Part shown: positions 51,853-64,000 of the stretch, in pieces
Layout of the letters: every line of letters begins with the position of its first letter
Position numbering within the stretch: position 1 is the first letter of the stretch
Assembly (NCBI GenBank): GCA_022539475.1
Contig: VCMS01000108.1
Span: forward strand, 124,001-188,000
Direction of reading: 5' to 3'
DNA length: 64,000 bases
Origin: Gracilaria domingensis
Taxonomy: Eukaryota; Rhodophyta; Florideophyceae; Gracilariales; Gracilariaceae
The notes under the pieces: generated by a model
What the model was told of the DNA's origin: nothing
Database searches by the model: none
What the model saw: only the letters and a program-made list of their open reading frames with translations
Made by a program: the position numbers and the translations under genes

Positions 51853-53480
51853 ATGACCATCAGTCTAGTGTCCATCTTTTACCTCTCGCTCTCGAGAACC
51901 GCCGCCGTCTTCGAGTCGCAACTGCGTGCCAAATCTTACCACCCCCGAAATGATATACCCTCACTGGACGCCGCGCTACTCCTGACTTTGAAGCTACTGC
52001 ACATGCATGCGTACCTTCAAGCTCCGAGCTCGCCTTGCCGCAAGTCAACGTTTTTCGTCCTATCTCAATCCTTTGCATTCAAGGCCGCCCCTTAGCTTCG
52101 AATATCAGATTTCAGTAACGATAGCTTGCTAGTAAACCAATTGCAAAGACACTCCCTAGAATCTGCTCATCCGATATAGACTCTACCCGGATTCGCAACA
52201 GGGCGCGAAGTTCTCTTGGTATAGTAGCCAATCTTGGATTGGGCAGCCCCGCTGTTCTTTTCTCACGTAGCGTCATGTTTCCGCAATTTTTGTTAGAACA
52301 CTGGATCGGTGGTTGAGGACTCGAGTCGATGGTTGAGAACGTGAACGATGGTGACTGCCGAGGAGAAGTCGGGCAGTCGACCAGGGTTTATATGGAGAAT
52401 TGAACCTTCGAAAATAAGATCGCTAACGCAGATTTCTAGAATATCCCTCAAACTAATCTGTCTATGAGTACTGGCCCTTGCGTCGGAACTAGTGTAGAAA
52501 CTGTGCGTAGAAATCGACAGTGGAGTCTTCTAGAAGCTTCTAGAAGTTCCAGCAACGTGTCCATTTGTAGAAGTTCCTGCAAGGCATCGAAACTATGAAG
52601 TCAGTCATGACGTCAACTGATGTGCCAGACATCACACGTGACATGTCTTGGTAACATTATGACAACTAATGTCAAACAAAGACTCTGAGGATCATTAGGC
52701 TATCAAATCGGTTCGCTAGATCACGGGGAATTCAAAGAAAGCATCAAAACATTGAATGACTAAATAAAAGCATAGCAAATATAACAAATTCAAATAAGAA
52801 CATGACCAGAATTGACGAAATCCTAACAATTTTGCTCCAACACGTCCTAGTTACTACTGACTAACAGTGTGTTACCCGCCTTCCGCGAGCAGCTGCCACT
52901 GGCTGGAGCGTGTACTTCGAAATCAGCGGCCGTCGCTACTACCGAAACCCTACCACCAACTGCACCACATGAACCCATACGTTCCTGCAGGTGCCTGCCC
53001 CACCCTGGTCGCCCCAGTCTGGCCTCTCCATTCCGCGGCATCCTTCCCGCGCCATTTTGCCCTCTTGTTTTTTTGCGAAATGCATCAGTTCACTGCCTTC
53101 TCATCTCCTCCGCCCCTTTCATCGATAAAGCACCGCAAAAATCTCTCCAGCTGTCCGCGCGTTATGTCTCTGTGGAGATATAGGCTATGGCAGCACATAC
53201 GGGCTTGTGCGGGCGATGTTACCAATCCCACGGCGTTTTCGTCGCAGAAGCTAACTACAATTTCTGTCGTGATGTTGTGTGTTGACGGCCAGGAAGGGTG
53301 GACCCTCTCGACATTGATCTAGCAGCTCTCCTGCGAAAATCCGCCCTGTAACTATGTCCCTATATCCCTCTTTCAGCTTCCATAAGTTACAAGACCTCTG
53401 TTTCTTTTCCCAAGTATGAACACAAACCCTGCAGTCATCGTAAAAAACAGAAAGACACACACATAAGCCAACCTTGCGAG
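51853..53480. other. Gene-free region with a heat-shock-element-like palindrome
   Basis: No recognisable protein. TTCTAGAAGCTTCTAGAA at 52528-52545 gives four alternating TTC/GAA units at 5-bp spacing, a formal match to a heat-shock element. TGTAGAAGTTCCTGC lies 22 bp downstream. No gene start was identified nearby; it could belong to an unrecognised repeat promoter. Confidence 0.4.
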
Positions 53481-55840
53481 CTACTCATCGAAAAGACGGC
53501 CCATAATCCCAGAATGGTGAGGCTCCGCATTGTCTTGTTCATTTTCAAGGTGAGAAAACGCTGATTCAATGAAAACTTCTGCTATCGACTCGTCGTCATT
53601 GACTTCCTCATTGCGTATCTCAACACTCGGATCCATCTGAAAATAAGAAACAAAGTGTTCACAGCTTATCGGACTCGCTACGGGCTCTCCCATGTATGCC
53701 GAGCTTGTGTGATCTGAACTGTCTGGGGCTCTGGGTAGTTCAGCGGCACTGTGAGTAGACCTCAATGTTTCGTTCTGACAGCTTTGCTTCAGGGACGTCA
53801 ATGCCCGATTGAAGGCACAGAATATCATCTTCTCGACTTTGAGCGGGTGAAGCCTGTTCTTAGATGGAGTTCAGATCCTCCCCTGGAGACTGAAGCTACG
53901 TTCTACACTTGAGGAGGACGGACTCACTGATAAAATTCGAAGAGCAAACTCTCTTAGCCACTTAATTCCTCTAAACTGCATCCAATAAACCACAGTAATG
54001 TTCTTGAAGACCATTAGTGCTTCCCTTCCCGTAGGATTGTCTGCCTGCGATCTCCAAGACAACCGCGTGAAATTAAATTCCTCGAACAGCTTTTGAACTG
54101 CATGATCAATACTGCCCGAGCTCGGGAGCTTCTGAGATGGCGGCAACACGTTAGAGGTAACTTACGAACGTATTTGCTTCATTAGATGACCATTGAAGCT
54201 TGTGAGGTCCTCATTCAGGCTTATTATATCTAAACAGTACGACACAATGTGTAGGCAGTTGAGGAGCTGTCTTTTTCGACAGCCCTCCTTCAATCGCCTT
54301 CGTAAAACATTCAGAACTGCATACCTTCTCTCTGCGGTGAAGAAAGACGTCAGTGGTAGAGTCTGTAGCTTCTGCTCGATCTGCTTCCGGGCAGGGTACA
54401 ACTCCGAAATTAAGGAACTGTCGTCTTCAAATATGCTGAGGTACTGTCGCATAAGGCGAAGTACATAGTAAATGTCCAAGCATCTCTCATATATTGAGTT
54501 TTCGCTTACAGTTGCTTCGAATTAGTCTCGCCGCTGAGCGTTTTTATCTCCGTATAGGTCTTGTGAAAATCCACACAGTCTACTAGCTTTTGATAAACGG
54601 GCTTACCTCTTATGAAAGAATATAACATACCTTCTGAGCTCGCAGAACGAGTGAGTGCCATCTTCATAGGCAGCGTTGCGGTTCGAATCGGAACAATACT
54701 TCCATACTGGTTGAACTCTCTTTCTCTCGTGACGTAACCGCTGTTCGGCAAACTGATATTGAACTGGTCCTTCAGTTGCTTAAAACGTAATTATAGCTTT
54801 GAAGGCTTCCGTAGATCATTAACAACCCCTGACACTGTTGATATTATATCGCCGACCCATTGCAGTTCACCAACATCCTGCATTAGGAGGTTGGCGGCGT
54901 GTGTTTGATCCTGGCCAGAGATGATGTGGTTGTTTTTCTCTTCAAAATCTTCTTTTGACTTCACGCATGAAGCAGTATTGTCACTCACGACGGCACTCAT
55001 TCGTGTCATATCGCTGAATTCCTGGGAAACATATTGAACAAGGTCAGAGTAAAGGACGGCGTCGCAGCTTGTAGAACCATTGTATACTGATCGTAGGAAA
55101 TAGATAATTCGTGAGCGATCAACTCCGGTGATTTGCAAGGGGCATATTTACGACATTCTCGGAATTGGAGTCTGTCCAGCCCTCAAATATCAACGTGCCA
55201 AATGTTTGCAGCAGCGCAGAAGTTATCGACGTCTTCACCAAATTGAGCTGCTTTGAATAGTATCCCTCAATTTTCTTGCTCGCAATTCGCGCGATCGTTG
55301 GAACATGTCCCTCTAGACGGAGCCAAGCAGCTTGATAATCAGAATGAGCTCATTCTGGCCTTCTTTTCTACTTAGAATCAAAACCGGGAACATATTGTGA
55401 ACTATTAATCGCGTGAGTAGGCCGTGGAGTTTAGATGCCTTTCGTGCCATTTTCTTCTCAGTATCCTCTTCATGTCGCACAGTCTTTAGATCATCTCCTC
55501 TGTCTGCAGCGGCATTTCTAGGTCTAGTTACTTTAGAGGGTTCGAGTCGGTCACTTACTTTTACTGGTGTGATAGGAACGTCATGGCACTGAGAAAATGT
55601 TCCCATTTCGCAGTAGACCCGCAACAGCGAGGGAGACTGGAGTAGTCTCGTTAGCGTCTCCGTAGAGGTAAATTCACACTGCAAAAGGTGTTGCCCAAAC
55701 TATGTTGCGTTCATAGTTTCCGCCTGCGTTTGCCACCCGCAGCCGTTGCACGTGGTGTACAAATTTTTAGTGGCAGATACAGGGTCATTGTATTGTTGCA
55801 AAGCAACACATTCCGTAGGCCACCAGCTACGTTTGCGACC
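53481..55840 (-). mobile_element. Decayed hAT transposon coding region
   Basis: Minus strand, multiple stops. A BED-type zinc finger (CNGCGWQTQAE ... stop ... HLLQC) is near 55660-55750. The central part at 54791-55138 has MSAVVSDNTASCVKSKEDF and then HAANLLMQDVGELQWVGDII, the SDNAxN...aHxlNLlxkDi pattern of hAT/DUF659 transposases. The C-terminal dimerisation region at 53871-54149 has KWLREFALRILSVSPSSSSV then ERSFSLQGRI. An acidic tail extends to 53481. Terminal inverted repeats and the 8-bp target were not found. Confidence 0.8.
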
Positions 55841-57478
55841 TTTTCTTCACGATATGGAGGACTGTGACTGATGAGCGGCGGAATTGTTATTAGTGGACAT
55901 AGTGAACTGAAGTGCGATCAGCTGCTTGGTGCCGATCAATGTACACCCTGATGAACGCCGAAGATATTGAATGAGTTAACATAGGTGTGCTGTGAGAGGT
56001 GTCTGAAAGTGCAGCGACTACGGGTGGCACTGAAACGTGAAGGCAAATCTCCAGATGGAGTGGCTCAAATTGGGAGAGGCTAAGAAACTGAAAAGGGCGT
56101 CAAAGATATGTTGTTGGGAGCGGCAGTTGTTGGAGTACCTATCAATTTGGCGCGAGCGCACAGGCATGCAGATCACAGAAGTAAACTTTGTTTCGTAATG
56201 TTGTGGAATCCGCATAAAACGCGATAGAACATCGCAACGCGGATGTTATGGCGCGTTTTATGGGAGCGCTCTTGAAAGTCTTCTGGTACTAGCGAGCAGT
56301 GTTGTCAAGAGTCTCGACTTACGAGTTCCTTCCCTCTGATTGTGTTTCGTTGCAAAAATGTATTGTTGCCTCTCAAGCGCAGAATCTGAAGCTTTGAATA
56401 CCAGTGGTATGCAATGCGGACATGTAAACTACCAACAAAAGGTATGACTCATTGCATAATATTAGACGTCTGTCTCTTACGGTCACGCATGAAGCAGACA
56501 ACAGCAAGGCCGAGAAAATGTTCTCCAGAGGCAATAAATTGAATCAAGTCGTGTTTCGCTGGCCCGAACAGCTCGGCACGTCTTGGCATAGCGTCAGCAA
56601 TGCCACGACGTATCTGACGCTGTCAGAAGAGCCGACATGTCGGTGCCCGTACCGCTAACTGCCCAAAACTCATCAGAATGAAATTGTCCTGTCAGATAAG
56701 AAGAGTTGCAAACACGAATTCGAACTTTCGAAAGAGCCCAGTTTTTGGGCGATCCAATTGCCAGTTGAGTGCTTCTCACATTCCATGGGAAGTACTTCCG
56801 CGGCAATCTCGCAGATTCGTATTGTTTTTCTTCTGCGATAGAAGTGAAACTCACTTTGTTCATCCCTGTCGCACTCTTTTGCGCCTAACCACCGGAAAAT
56901 TTTTAAATTTTTCTCGGTCTCGCGACACTGAAAACATCAGGCATCACGGACTGAAGCACACTGTTATGGAACTCGCGCGACTGCCGAAGCACCTGCGAGA
57001 TCACGGGCAATTTAGATAACTGTTCTCTACTCGACACGGCTTTGCGGCCCTTGCCTTCTTCCGTTTCATCTGTGAATTTATAAAGCTCTTCTTATATCTT
57101 TTCAAGCTCTGATCTACTTCCGAATACCTTGAAGGTTTAATGTGGCTACAGTAATTTTTAAACACGCCAATGAGTATGGTCTTGATGAAAGCCAATGTCG
57201 TACTGCACTCATTGTGATGGTATCGCGCTTACTGAATGCGCCGCTGGCGTTTCGGCTACATTCTGAGTGCCATAATGGCTGCCTCTTGTTCCCAGTGCGA
57301 ACAGAAATATTTGGTGGCATGCAGTTGAACATGGTTTTATGATACTGTGCTTCATTGGTTTACCAATTCTGCTGCTTCTCATACTATTACTGGTAGGTAT
57401 GACATACTATTGCGTTTCCATATTCTACGACACTGAAGCTAACTAGACTGCACTTGTGGACGTAATGCATGTGATGGT
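55841..57478. other. Unassigned, nothing recognised
   Basis: Short frames only. A minus-strand stretch at 57114-57332 could be a decayed continuation of the ORF at 57479-58270. CAGTGTTGTCAAGAG at 56298 resembles a hAT end but has no partner. Confidence 0.3.
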
Positions 57479-58270
57479 TCACTCCTTTATTCCTGTGTAG
57501 TGCTTATTAGGATTATCTACGATACGTATTGCACGATCAATCGCGCTTGAGACTACATTAAGAAGACTTGCGCCCGCACTTCTATTACCATCTTGTGTAT
57601 TCCGCAAAATGCTGCGGTTAAGAACTTGCCCTTCAGTAGAATCTTTGGAACTAGAGCATCGCGATTTCTTTTTTTGACTGGACTGGTTCTGCTCGAGGTG
57701 GGATCTTTTCCTGCGCCGTTGTTTGGAATTTCCACTGTTAGGATTGTGAACAATTGGCGCAGTACTCGTCACGTTCCGAGATGGCCCATCCAAAACGGAG
57801 CTTCCCAAAGGCTTTTGTGTCAATGATGTCGGCGTTTCTAACTCGCTGTAAGACGTAAGTTGCCGTGCACTCAATTGCACTAAGCCACATTCGAGGAACG
57901 TCTTGAGACTACTCAGCGCTTCTCGCCCCTCCCCATCAGCTATGCGATGCATTTGATCGATTAATGCTCTGCAATCGGACGACGAATTGTACTTTTGTAC
58001 ATCCCTTTGACTTTCTACTTCTATGTCATCAAGGAACTGTTCCAGAGATTTTCCCCCGAGTACCTCCTTTATATCGGAGTCATATGTGTTTGGATTGCTT
58101 GCGGGTCATTCTTGTTGCTGTTGGTGTATTTCGGTAGCAATCTGGCTACTTATGGAGCCCATTTTGCTGCGAAGATCTATTATCTCGTTAATGCTCTATT
58201 GCCTCTGGTCTCTAAACCAGTAATGGAACCAAAGATTCTCAACACGAAAGCGATGTCCGACTACTGACTG
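57479..58270 (-). pseudogene. Unrecognised interrupted ORF
   Basis: A single minus-strand frame with two internal stops (near 58200 and 58110). It encodes RWPEMQSVVGHRFRVENLWF, then SKMGSISSQIATEIHQQQQE, SDIKEVLGGKSLEQFLDDIE, then DQMHRIADGEGREALSSLKT and a Ser/Lys-rich basic tail with KQRRRKRSHLEQNQ. It looks like real coding sequence that has decayed, perhaps a transposon DNA-binding ORF. No family recognised. Confidence 0.4.
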
Positions 58271-58394
58271 CATCTCTGGCCATCGCTGACACAATTCGGT
58301 TTAAACTGTTCCTACTCGCGTTAGGTGCCAACACGGGAACGCATCAGAGCTGAACCGCGGACAGGTGCAAACCGCGTTGAAAATATTCGTGTTC

Positions 58395-58774
58395 TATCTA
58401 GATTTCTTTGTGAATAACAGAGTGTGTTGTGTCTCCATTACGTTCGAACGAGTGGGAATAAATTCAGGGGTAACGATGGCCACCCAGTGATGTCAATCGA
58501 TTCCGAGATCCTCAGGATCCACCTCAAACATGCGCCAATCCGTATCCATGGAGCGAGAGAGCGACACATTTGTTATTGTATATATTGGAGCCCATTTAAC
58601 GCTCGTTTCCAGAAAGTTGCGAAGCCCGTACGGGGTAACGTGCCTTGCAAGATCCTCACGGTGCTTGGATGGAAGTGGAAGCGGATACGTTGCGAGTTTG
58701 TTGGATAGCGCGGTCTGATCTGCCGCGTTTCTTACGCGTCGCTCCTGCTTAACTCGAGCTGTTTCTCTGCTCAT
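58395..58774 (-). pseudogene. Unrecognised small ORF with one in-frame stop
   Basis: ATG 58774 (MSRETARVKQERRVRNAADQ) runs 93 codons to a TGA at 58493, then the same frame continues HHWVAIVTPEFIPTRSN to about 58395. Upstream of, and on the same strand as, 57479-58270; the two could belong to one decayed gene. Confidence 0.35.
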
Positions 58775-61169
58775 CTAGACTAGAACCTCCGAAAGACGGA
58801 TGAGACGCCCTAAGATCAGTTTCTGGTATCGGCAATTTGAGGATTCGGTGTACCCAGTACCTTGAGAACCGAAACGTCTCGGAAGATACACCAGCTTATA
58901 GCATAGAATAATCATGGACGGGTAGTGTGATTTCTTTGCGTAACTGACACAAGAATAATGGACCTATTGGAGAGTTGGTGAACGAGAAAACCGCGTGTGG
59001 GGAAAGAAAGTTGTGTTTGCTTGCATGCGTATTAAAAAACTGCTCACGCTAGTGCCGGAGAGTGGGGAAGGAATGATGGTTTGAACATAAGGTGTGCGCG
59101 TTCTCGGAACGCAAGGTTAGATTCGCAACTTTATGAGCGAGATGAGCGATAAATAGGCTTTGGAAGACTTTGCTTCTCACGTTGGTGGGTGAGAGAGTGT
59201 GCAGAAGTCATAGATGGTTGTATCTTCCCTGCGTGAAAGATATTTGGACTGTGGGAGTGCGAGTTTCTGGGCTTCAGGCGTGTGATTTGCGCGGAGCAAA
59301 AGCTGTGAAGTTTTGTCTTAATCGTTTTAGGCGTTTGTTTGCGCCACAAAAGAAGCTTTGGGGCTTTGTAGAGGTTGTCGTGGACGTGTGTGAGACACAT
59401 CAGCTGCTGTCAAGCAGCACTGAGGTCAGATCCCGATGCATTCAAGAAATTGTTCTTGACAACGACCGCAACAGGGCTGGTTACGACAGAGCAGTAAGCT
59501 AATTCCTCCGGAGTGCAATTGCCTTCTGCCAGTTCAGTACCCCACAGCCCTCTTAACCTTTGCGCCAAAAGTGAAAACCATTTTCGTAGAAAAGCCAAAA
59601 TGATAGTCTCTACTACCAAGCTTGAAACTGTGCGTGAGAAACAACAAATTAAAAAATAAAGCTCGTACACTCTAAAACCCCAAAGCAGGGTCACTGTAGT
59701 TTTCATAGGCTCACATCTTGGAAGATACATATCAAAGAAAAAGTGCATTCAGCTCTTTTAGAATACCAACAGTTTCACTTTTCGAACTCCAGATACGAGC
59801 AGTACCTGGCTCAATGAATGTATTGACTGCAGCTCCAGAACCTCCGTCCTGGCCATAAGTGCTTTGATTGGCGATGTTTTGAACGTTAGAGTTTTCTGCA
59901 GCCCTATAGCGGGCTACAGGACGAAGCGCAATCAAAGAGCGAGGAACAATGACTTCATCGCCTAACTACTGATTACGGTGCAAAGCTCTTTGAATCGTGT
60001 TGACCTCATTTGGAGCGCTGCGCTGCGCCACAACCTCTCGCTGCGCAACCTCCTCTCCCTTTTGCTTTTCTTTCTGCGCAGCATAACCACTGCAAAGCTT
60101 TTCTGTTTGCCTCTTATTGAGATTATGAACAGCGTCGCAAGTAAGAACAACACCCTTACTGCTGTTCTGAAATCCACTCATGCCCGCTCTCGCCGATACT
60201 AGTGGATCTTGGGTGTTCTGTATGCGCTTATGGCTCCATAGAAGAAACACAACGGTTAAGCACGGGGTATGTACATGTTTATTTAGAAAATTATGAGTTC
60301 AAAATGACAGTCTACCCCATGCACTATCCGCGCACATCTCGATTCTGAACATTTAATTTTCATCTGGACTCGTGCGCACCCCGTATTCACTCTACGCCAA
60401 AATGATTCTACTAGGGCGCAAAGCTTCTAAACCATTTCATACACGTCAACTCCACATACTTCTCTGCGCTTCGGGGATGAAACTCACCCAACAAGTGCAG
60501 CTCCTACAGTGAACAAAAACTCGTCTTTAGGAACCTACTACGATGTCGGGCGTCATTGCTGGGTTGTAAGCCTCCAATATGATTTTGCTGATACCGAGCA
60601 CAGCCGGAGTTCTATCTTAGAGCGGCAATCCTTAAACACAGTATGAATTCAATTCACAAAATTACAAATTCATCTAAGCAACCCCAGTGTCAGGGTGCCA
60701 AAAATACACAATCGTCGAAAAACGAGCATCCTAAAATGTCCCGTTCTCAAACGTTTTCTACAAGTTTTCTTTTCACTTCATTTTTATGGAACATTTGCTA
60801 CACGTACACGTGTACACCAGTGTGTCACCTGTGCCACGTTTATTAACGTCTACAACAGTTTTTCTCCAGTACCATACAGTCTGAAGAGAAGGCCAGCATG
60901 CGGCCCTCAAAAATAACGCACGGGATGTGCGCATGCGTTGAATCTCCTGAGATAGGCTCGCTATGCCTTTGAATGTCTGCCCTTGCAGAGGCAGCAGTGA
61001 AAACTTGTGGAGGAGACAAAAGAAGTTGAGGCGCGAGCATAAATAAGTATTGGTCACAATGGAGGGATAGGGAGCTCACTGTACCTATCGGGCGTTAACG
61101 CTCAGGCGCCCAACAACAAAAACTGTCGAAATTGGGCTTTCTGCGCATACAAGCCACCGCACACAGTTT
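58775..61169. other. Gene-poor region, nothing convincing
   Basis: Several short frames without homology. 59170-59502 (plus) is the longest but starts without ATG. GATAAATAGG at 59148-59157 is TATA-like. No repeat boundaries recognised. Confidence 0.3.
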
Positions 61170-62050
61170 TTGGATTACACCGTGTTCTCTCCTTTGAAAA
61201 ACAAGTTCCGGAACCTCCTGAACGAACGTAAGCCCTCAAGCAAGGAAACCAAGAATGATATATACGCTTTTTGTGAGATCCTGAACCATTCCGATGACTA
61301 CGCTGTTTGGTACAACAAATCGTCAATGTGTTCTCGTCGTATGACACATGGGACGCGCAAAACCAAGCACCGAACCACGGGGTCAATACCGATAACGATA
61401 TTACCAACATTGGGGAGCATCGAGACCACCATGATGCACACTGCTCTTTCCTCAAACTGGTCTACGCGTTTGTCAATAACATCAATACGTTGGTAGCATA
61501 CCATGAAATAATTGAAAATGAAACTGTCAACACTCGCAGCGGTGCACTGCTTACGAGCGAAAGTACGTTGAACTACTTGAAGCAGCGCGAAGAAGCATAT
61601 CGGAAGCAAGAAGCACAAGGTGCTGCGCAGGCCGCTGACCGAGAAGAGCAGTGAAAGAGGAGAGAAGAGGAGGCTGCAGCCAGAGTCTAGCGTTAGGTAG
61701 AACCCGTGATTGCTGGTTCGGCGCGCAGGACGCTGCAGAAGGCTACTGTTCGACAGTGTCAACTTGATCACCATGCCCGAAGCGCTGCCGACACGAAATG
61801 GTGCGAAGAAAAAGAAGCAGGACGAGAGCGGAAAACACGAGCACGAGCAAGCAATGAAGCAGAAAAAGAGCAGATCGAACTGTCCGTGCCCCTGGGAAGG
61901 TAGCTGCGAAAGCGCAAAGAGAAAAGGATGAGAGGCGCTCCTTGGTATGGCTGGCAAAGCAAGCCGAGCGTTAGCTGCTTCTTGGTCGAAGGAGGGCTAA
62001 GCGGCGTGAGCGCGCGCGGCTACGAGTGTCTTGCCAAGAGGGCGCCACGC
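61170..62050 (+). mobile_element. Fragment of a DDE_1/CENP-B-like transposase tail
   Basis: SPLKNKFRNLLNERKPSSKE (61170 region) resembles the segment after the LQPxD motif of pogo-like transposases. A charged Glu/Lys/Ala-rich coil follows in shifted frames to about 61900 (LKQREEAYRKQEAQGAAQAA), similar in character to the tail of the element at 41377-43435. Heavily decayed. Confidence 0.4.
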
Positions 62051-62690
62051 CAGCTTAGACTTATCCAAAGTAGGTCCCATCGCCGCGCGCCTGCGAGGTT
62101 ACGAATGCCCTGCAGAACAGCGGGATACTGGAGTTGGCTGTTGTTTGGGTCTGCAAAAGAATAATTTTATGCCTTATTTTTGTCCCAGTAGGACCCCAAA
62201 CTGTGATGGATACGGGACTCGTCTCGGTGGTCAATGTCAACCTTCGCTCGTAAACGTCGGTTTTTATATTCTGTGGGCGTGAGCTTGACACAATAAACTT
62301 TTTTCATGAAAGCTGTCAACGAATTTGAGGAGAGCATTACGATTCGTCAAGCGCGGATGGTTTCGGCCAGTGTGCGACTTCGGGTCAGGGCAACCCATCC
62401 GGCAGAACGCAGCTTTTATTACGCGCTACCGTCGGCCCGAGATTTCGATCTAGAACGGTAACCGACAAATACTTAAAGCGGCCAACCTCGCAAATCAGCG
62501 CGCTACCATTATCTATTGCGTGGTTTTTTGTGTTGGGGCCACTCCATGAGCGACGTGCATTTCACACCTTTCGTCAACACAAAAGAGTTCTCCTTGCTCG
62601 CATAAACAAAGTAATATCAATGCCAATTGCCAGTAAACTACCTTAATAAGTAGACAGTAACCACAAACTGTTAATGTGTTATAAGAGTAG
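62051..62690 (-). repeat. Likely 3' LTR region of the copia element
   Basis: On the minus strand a purine run AAGATAGAAGGAGAAAAGAA (62695-62716) is followed by TGTTCTACTCTTATAACAC starting at 62694, as expected for a polypurine tract and the start of a 3' LTR. The left end of the LTR was not located, so the span is approximate. No other feature recognised here. Confidence 0.4.
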
Positions 62691-62693
62691 AAC

Positions 62694-64000
62694 ATTCTTT
62701 TCTCCTTCTATCTTCTTGCACATACATCTTTCAGACTCGCAAGGCGTGGCAGCTTATTTCCAAATTGGCAATCACGTGAACAAAGCATCATCTTAAGACA
62801 TAATTTCAGTGGCTCTGGTAGAACATAAAACCAAACAATCGGTATCACCAGCAAAATCTATAAAAAGGACCCGGATGCATGACAAAACCCAGTGGGAAAA
62901 ATTCACGACATCTCTGGGAAAAATGTAACACAGGGAAGGATTGCAATCACGAAATCCATATACGCAAAAGAAAACAAAATAGTAGCGCACAAATCACGGC
63001 ATAACAAGAAAAAACCTAATCATGAAACATCGCAAGACAAAACAAAGGAGAATGGTATAGGAAGAAGTTAGTTCAAAGCGTAAATGTCAGATAAAATGAC
63101 GATTGGTTTCTCACAACCATCAAGGCGAAGAATCATCATAAAGATCCTCATGACCTCGTATGACACGGACTTTGTCAGCATATCGGCCCCTTGTTCGGAG
63201 GTGTGAGTCTTCTCAAAATAAAGAACAAGTTGCAAATATAAGTCACGAACGTTATGAATCTTCAAGTCTATGTATTTGTTACTTGCGGATACATGCAAAT
63301 GATCGGTTAGAGAGATGGCCGCCGAATTGTCGACTTTAAGCTACGTCGCATCAAACCAAAGTTCCTCATTCCATGTTTAGATGTGAGCGATTTCCCTAAA
63401 TAGTTTTCTTATCCACACGATTTAGTTACCAAAAGAAAAGAGCGCGATGTATTCGGCTTCGGCCGAGAAAAGCGGTTACTGTTCGCCTTTTCGACTTCCG
63501 CATCACGGGTGCCTCGTTCAGGGCGATAATAAATCGTGTGGTTGATTTCTTAGAGTCCAAACATCCCCCCCACTCGGCGTCAGGGAATGCACTTAGTGAT
63601 ACGGTATTCATCTCAATACTTGCGGAGAAGTGCAGACCATGCTCCAAGGTTCCCACAAGGTACCTCAATACTCTCTTAAGGAGGGTAAAGTGCCGAGTGC
63701 AGGTTTTCTGCAAGTGTTTAGAACGAGAAGAGATCGCAAGCAAATGCTCAGGTCTTGTTGACACGGCTTCTTAAAGAAATCCACCAATAGCCAAGCGATA
63801 AGTTTCGTGGTCTGTGGGGTTGAGTCACTTCTCGGAATCTTTTGTAAGGGTGATGTAGGCAGATTCCGGTAGTGGTGTTCCAACGGCTTTTGCGTATTGC
63901 ATTCCAAACTTTTTCATTAGTTGTAGAGCGCATCCATATTGTGTAACCTTGGTTCCCAGGTGCAGGCGCTGTATACTCCATCCAATGTATGGTTTGAGGT
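62694..64000 (-). mobile_element. Ty1/copia retrotransposon 3' end (RT tail and RNase H), decayed
   Basis: Minus strand, continuing past the right window edge. QYGCALQLMKKFGMQYAKAV near 63900 is the copia RT connection; TRPEHLLAISSRSKHL, then KRVLRYLVGTLEHGLHF, then DAEWGGCLDSKKSTTRF lead into RNase H. FSAEAEYIALFSFGN follows at about 63440 after a shift, then SASNKYIDLKIHNVRDLYLQ and HTSEQGADMLTKSVSYEVMR at 63080-63290. Several stops; inactive. The untranslated 3' part lies at 62720-63067. Confidence 0.85.

Noticed and set aside
52866-56029. CAGTG...ACCCG / CGGGTGGCACTG as ends of the hAT element
   Set aside because: Only weakly similar to each other and the flanking 8 bp do not match.
56298-56320. 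hAT-like terminal repeat CAGTGTTGTCAAGAG
   Set aside because: Orientation is wrong for the hAT at 53481-55840 and no inverse partner was found.
58775-61169. Short frames such as 59170-59502 as genes
   Set aside because: No ATG, no homology, no supporting context.
1-64000. tRNA, rRNA, CRISPR or bacterial operon features
   Set aside because: None recognised by eye on either strand; a covariance-model tRNA scan would be needed to exclude tRNAs.

Overview
This is an intron-poor nuclear eukaryotic sequence, most likely from a red alga. A Chondrus- or Gracilaria-like florideophyte is my best guess, at low confidence. The evidence is compact, mostly intronless eukaryotic genes (type II glutamine synthetase, COP9 signalosome subunit 1, ribulose-phosphate 3-epimerase, hexose-6-phosphate mutarotase) scattered between decayed transposable elements, plus one clear GT-AG intron. 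There are no bacterial operons, CRISPR arrays or rRNA genes, and no tRNA gene was recognised.

Layout. 0-1.6 kb: 3' part of a glutamine synthetase (GS) gene. 2.2-5.8 kb: a degenerate HAD phosphatase of trehalose-phosphatase type, a ketopantoate-reductase-like gene and the epimerase. 6.7-28.2 kb: a retrotransposon cluster. It holds a complete 12.1-kb Ty3/gypsy chromovirus (element 1, minus strand, 7817-19903, target duplication GTGTA), a rearranged neighbouring LTR, a purine-rich coiled-coil ORF, the 3' half of a second related element (element 2, plus strand) and an older gypsy remnant into which element 2 inserted. 28.6-30.9 kb: a second GS copy, whose 5' part encodes the N-terminal domain of replication protein A 70 (RPA1N). 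This copy is a pseudogene. 31-40.5 kb: gene island with mutarotase, a WD40-like protein, a small basic protein with one intron, a membrane protein and CSN1. 41-64 kb: DNA transposon graveyard (pogo/CENP-B-like, two PIF/Harbinger-type elements with complete ends, a MITE, a hAT) and a Ty1/copia 3' end at the right edge.

Most notable observation. Elements 1 and 2 both carry, between the chromodomain end of pol and the 3' LTR, a long gene on the strand opposite to pol. I do not recognise its protein. The two copies are conserved over about 500 residues. In element 1 the gene starts just after a TATA box that lies about 57 bp inside the polypurine tract, and the same promoter-proximal sequence is recognisable in three element copies. 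This looks like an undescribed antisense accessory gene of an algal chromovirus lineage.

Nearly every inferred nonsense mutation in element 1 and in GS copy B is a C:G to T:A transition. Several single-base deletions in one LTR copy look like consensus indel errors, so some frameshifts may be artefacts.
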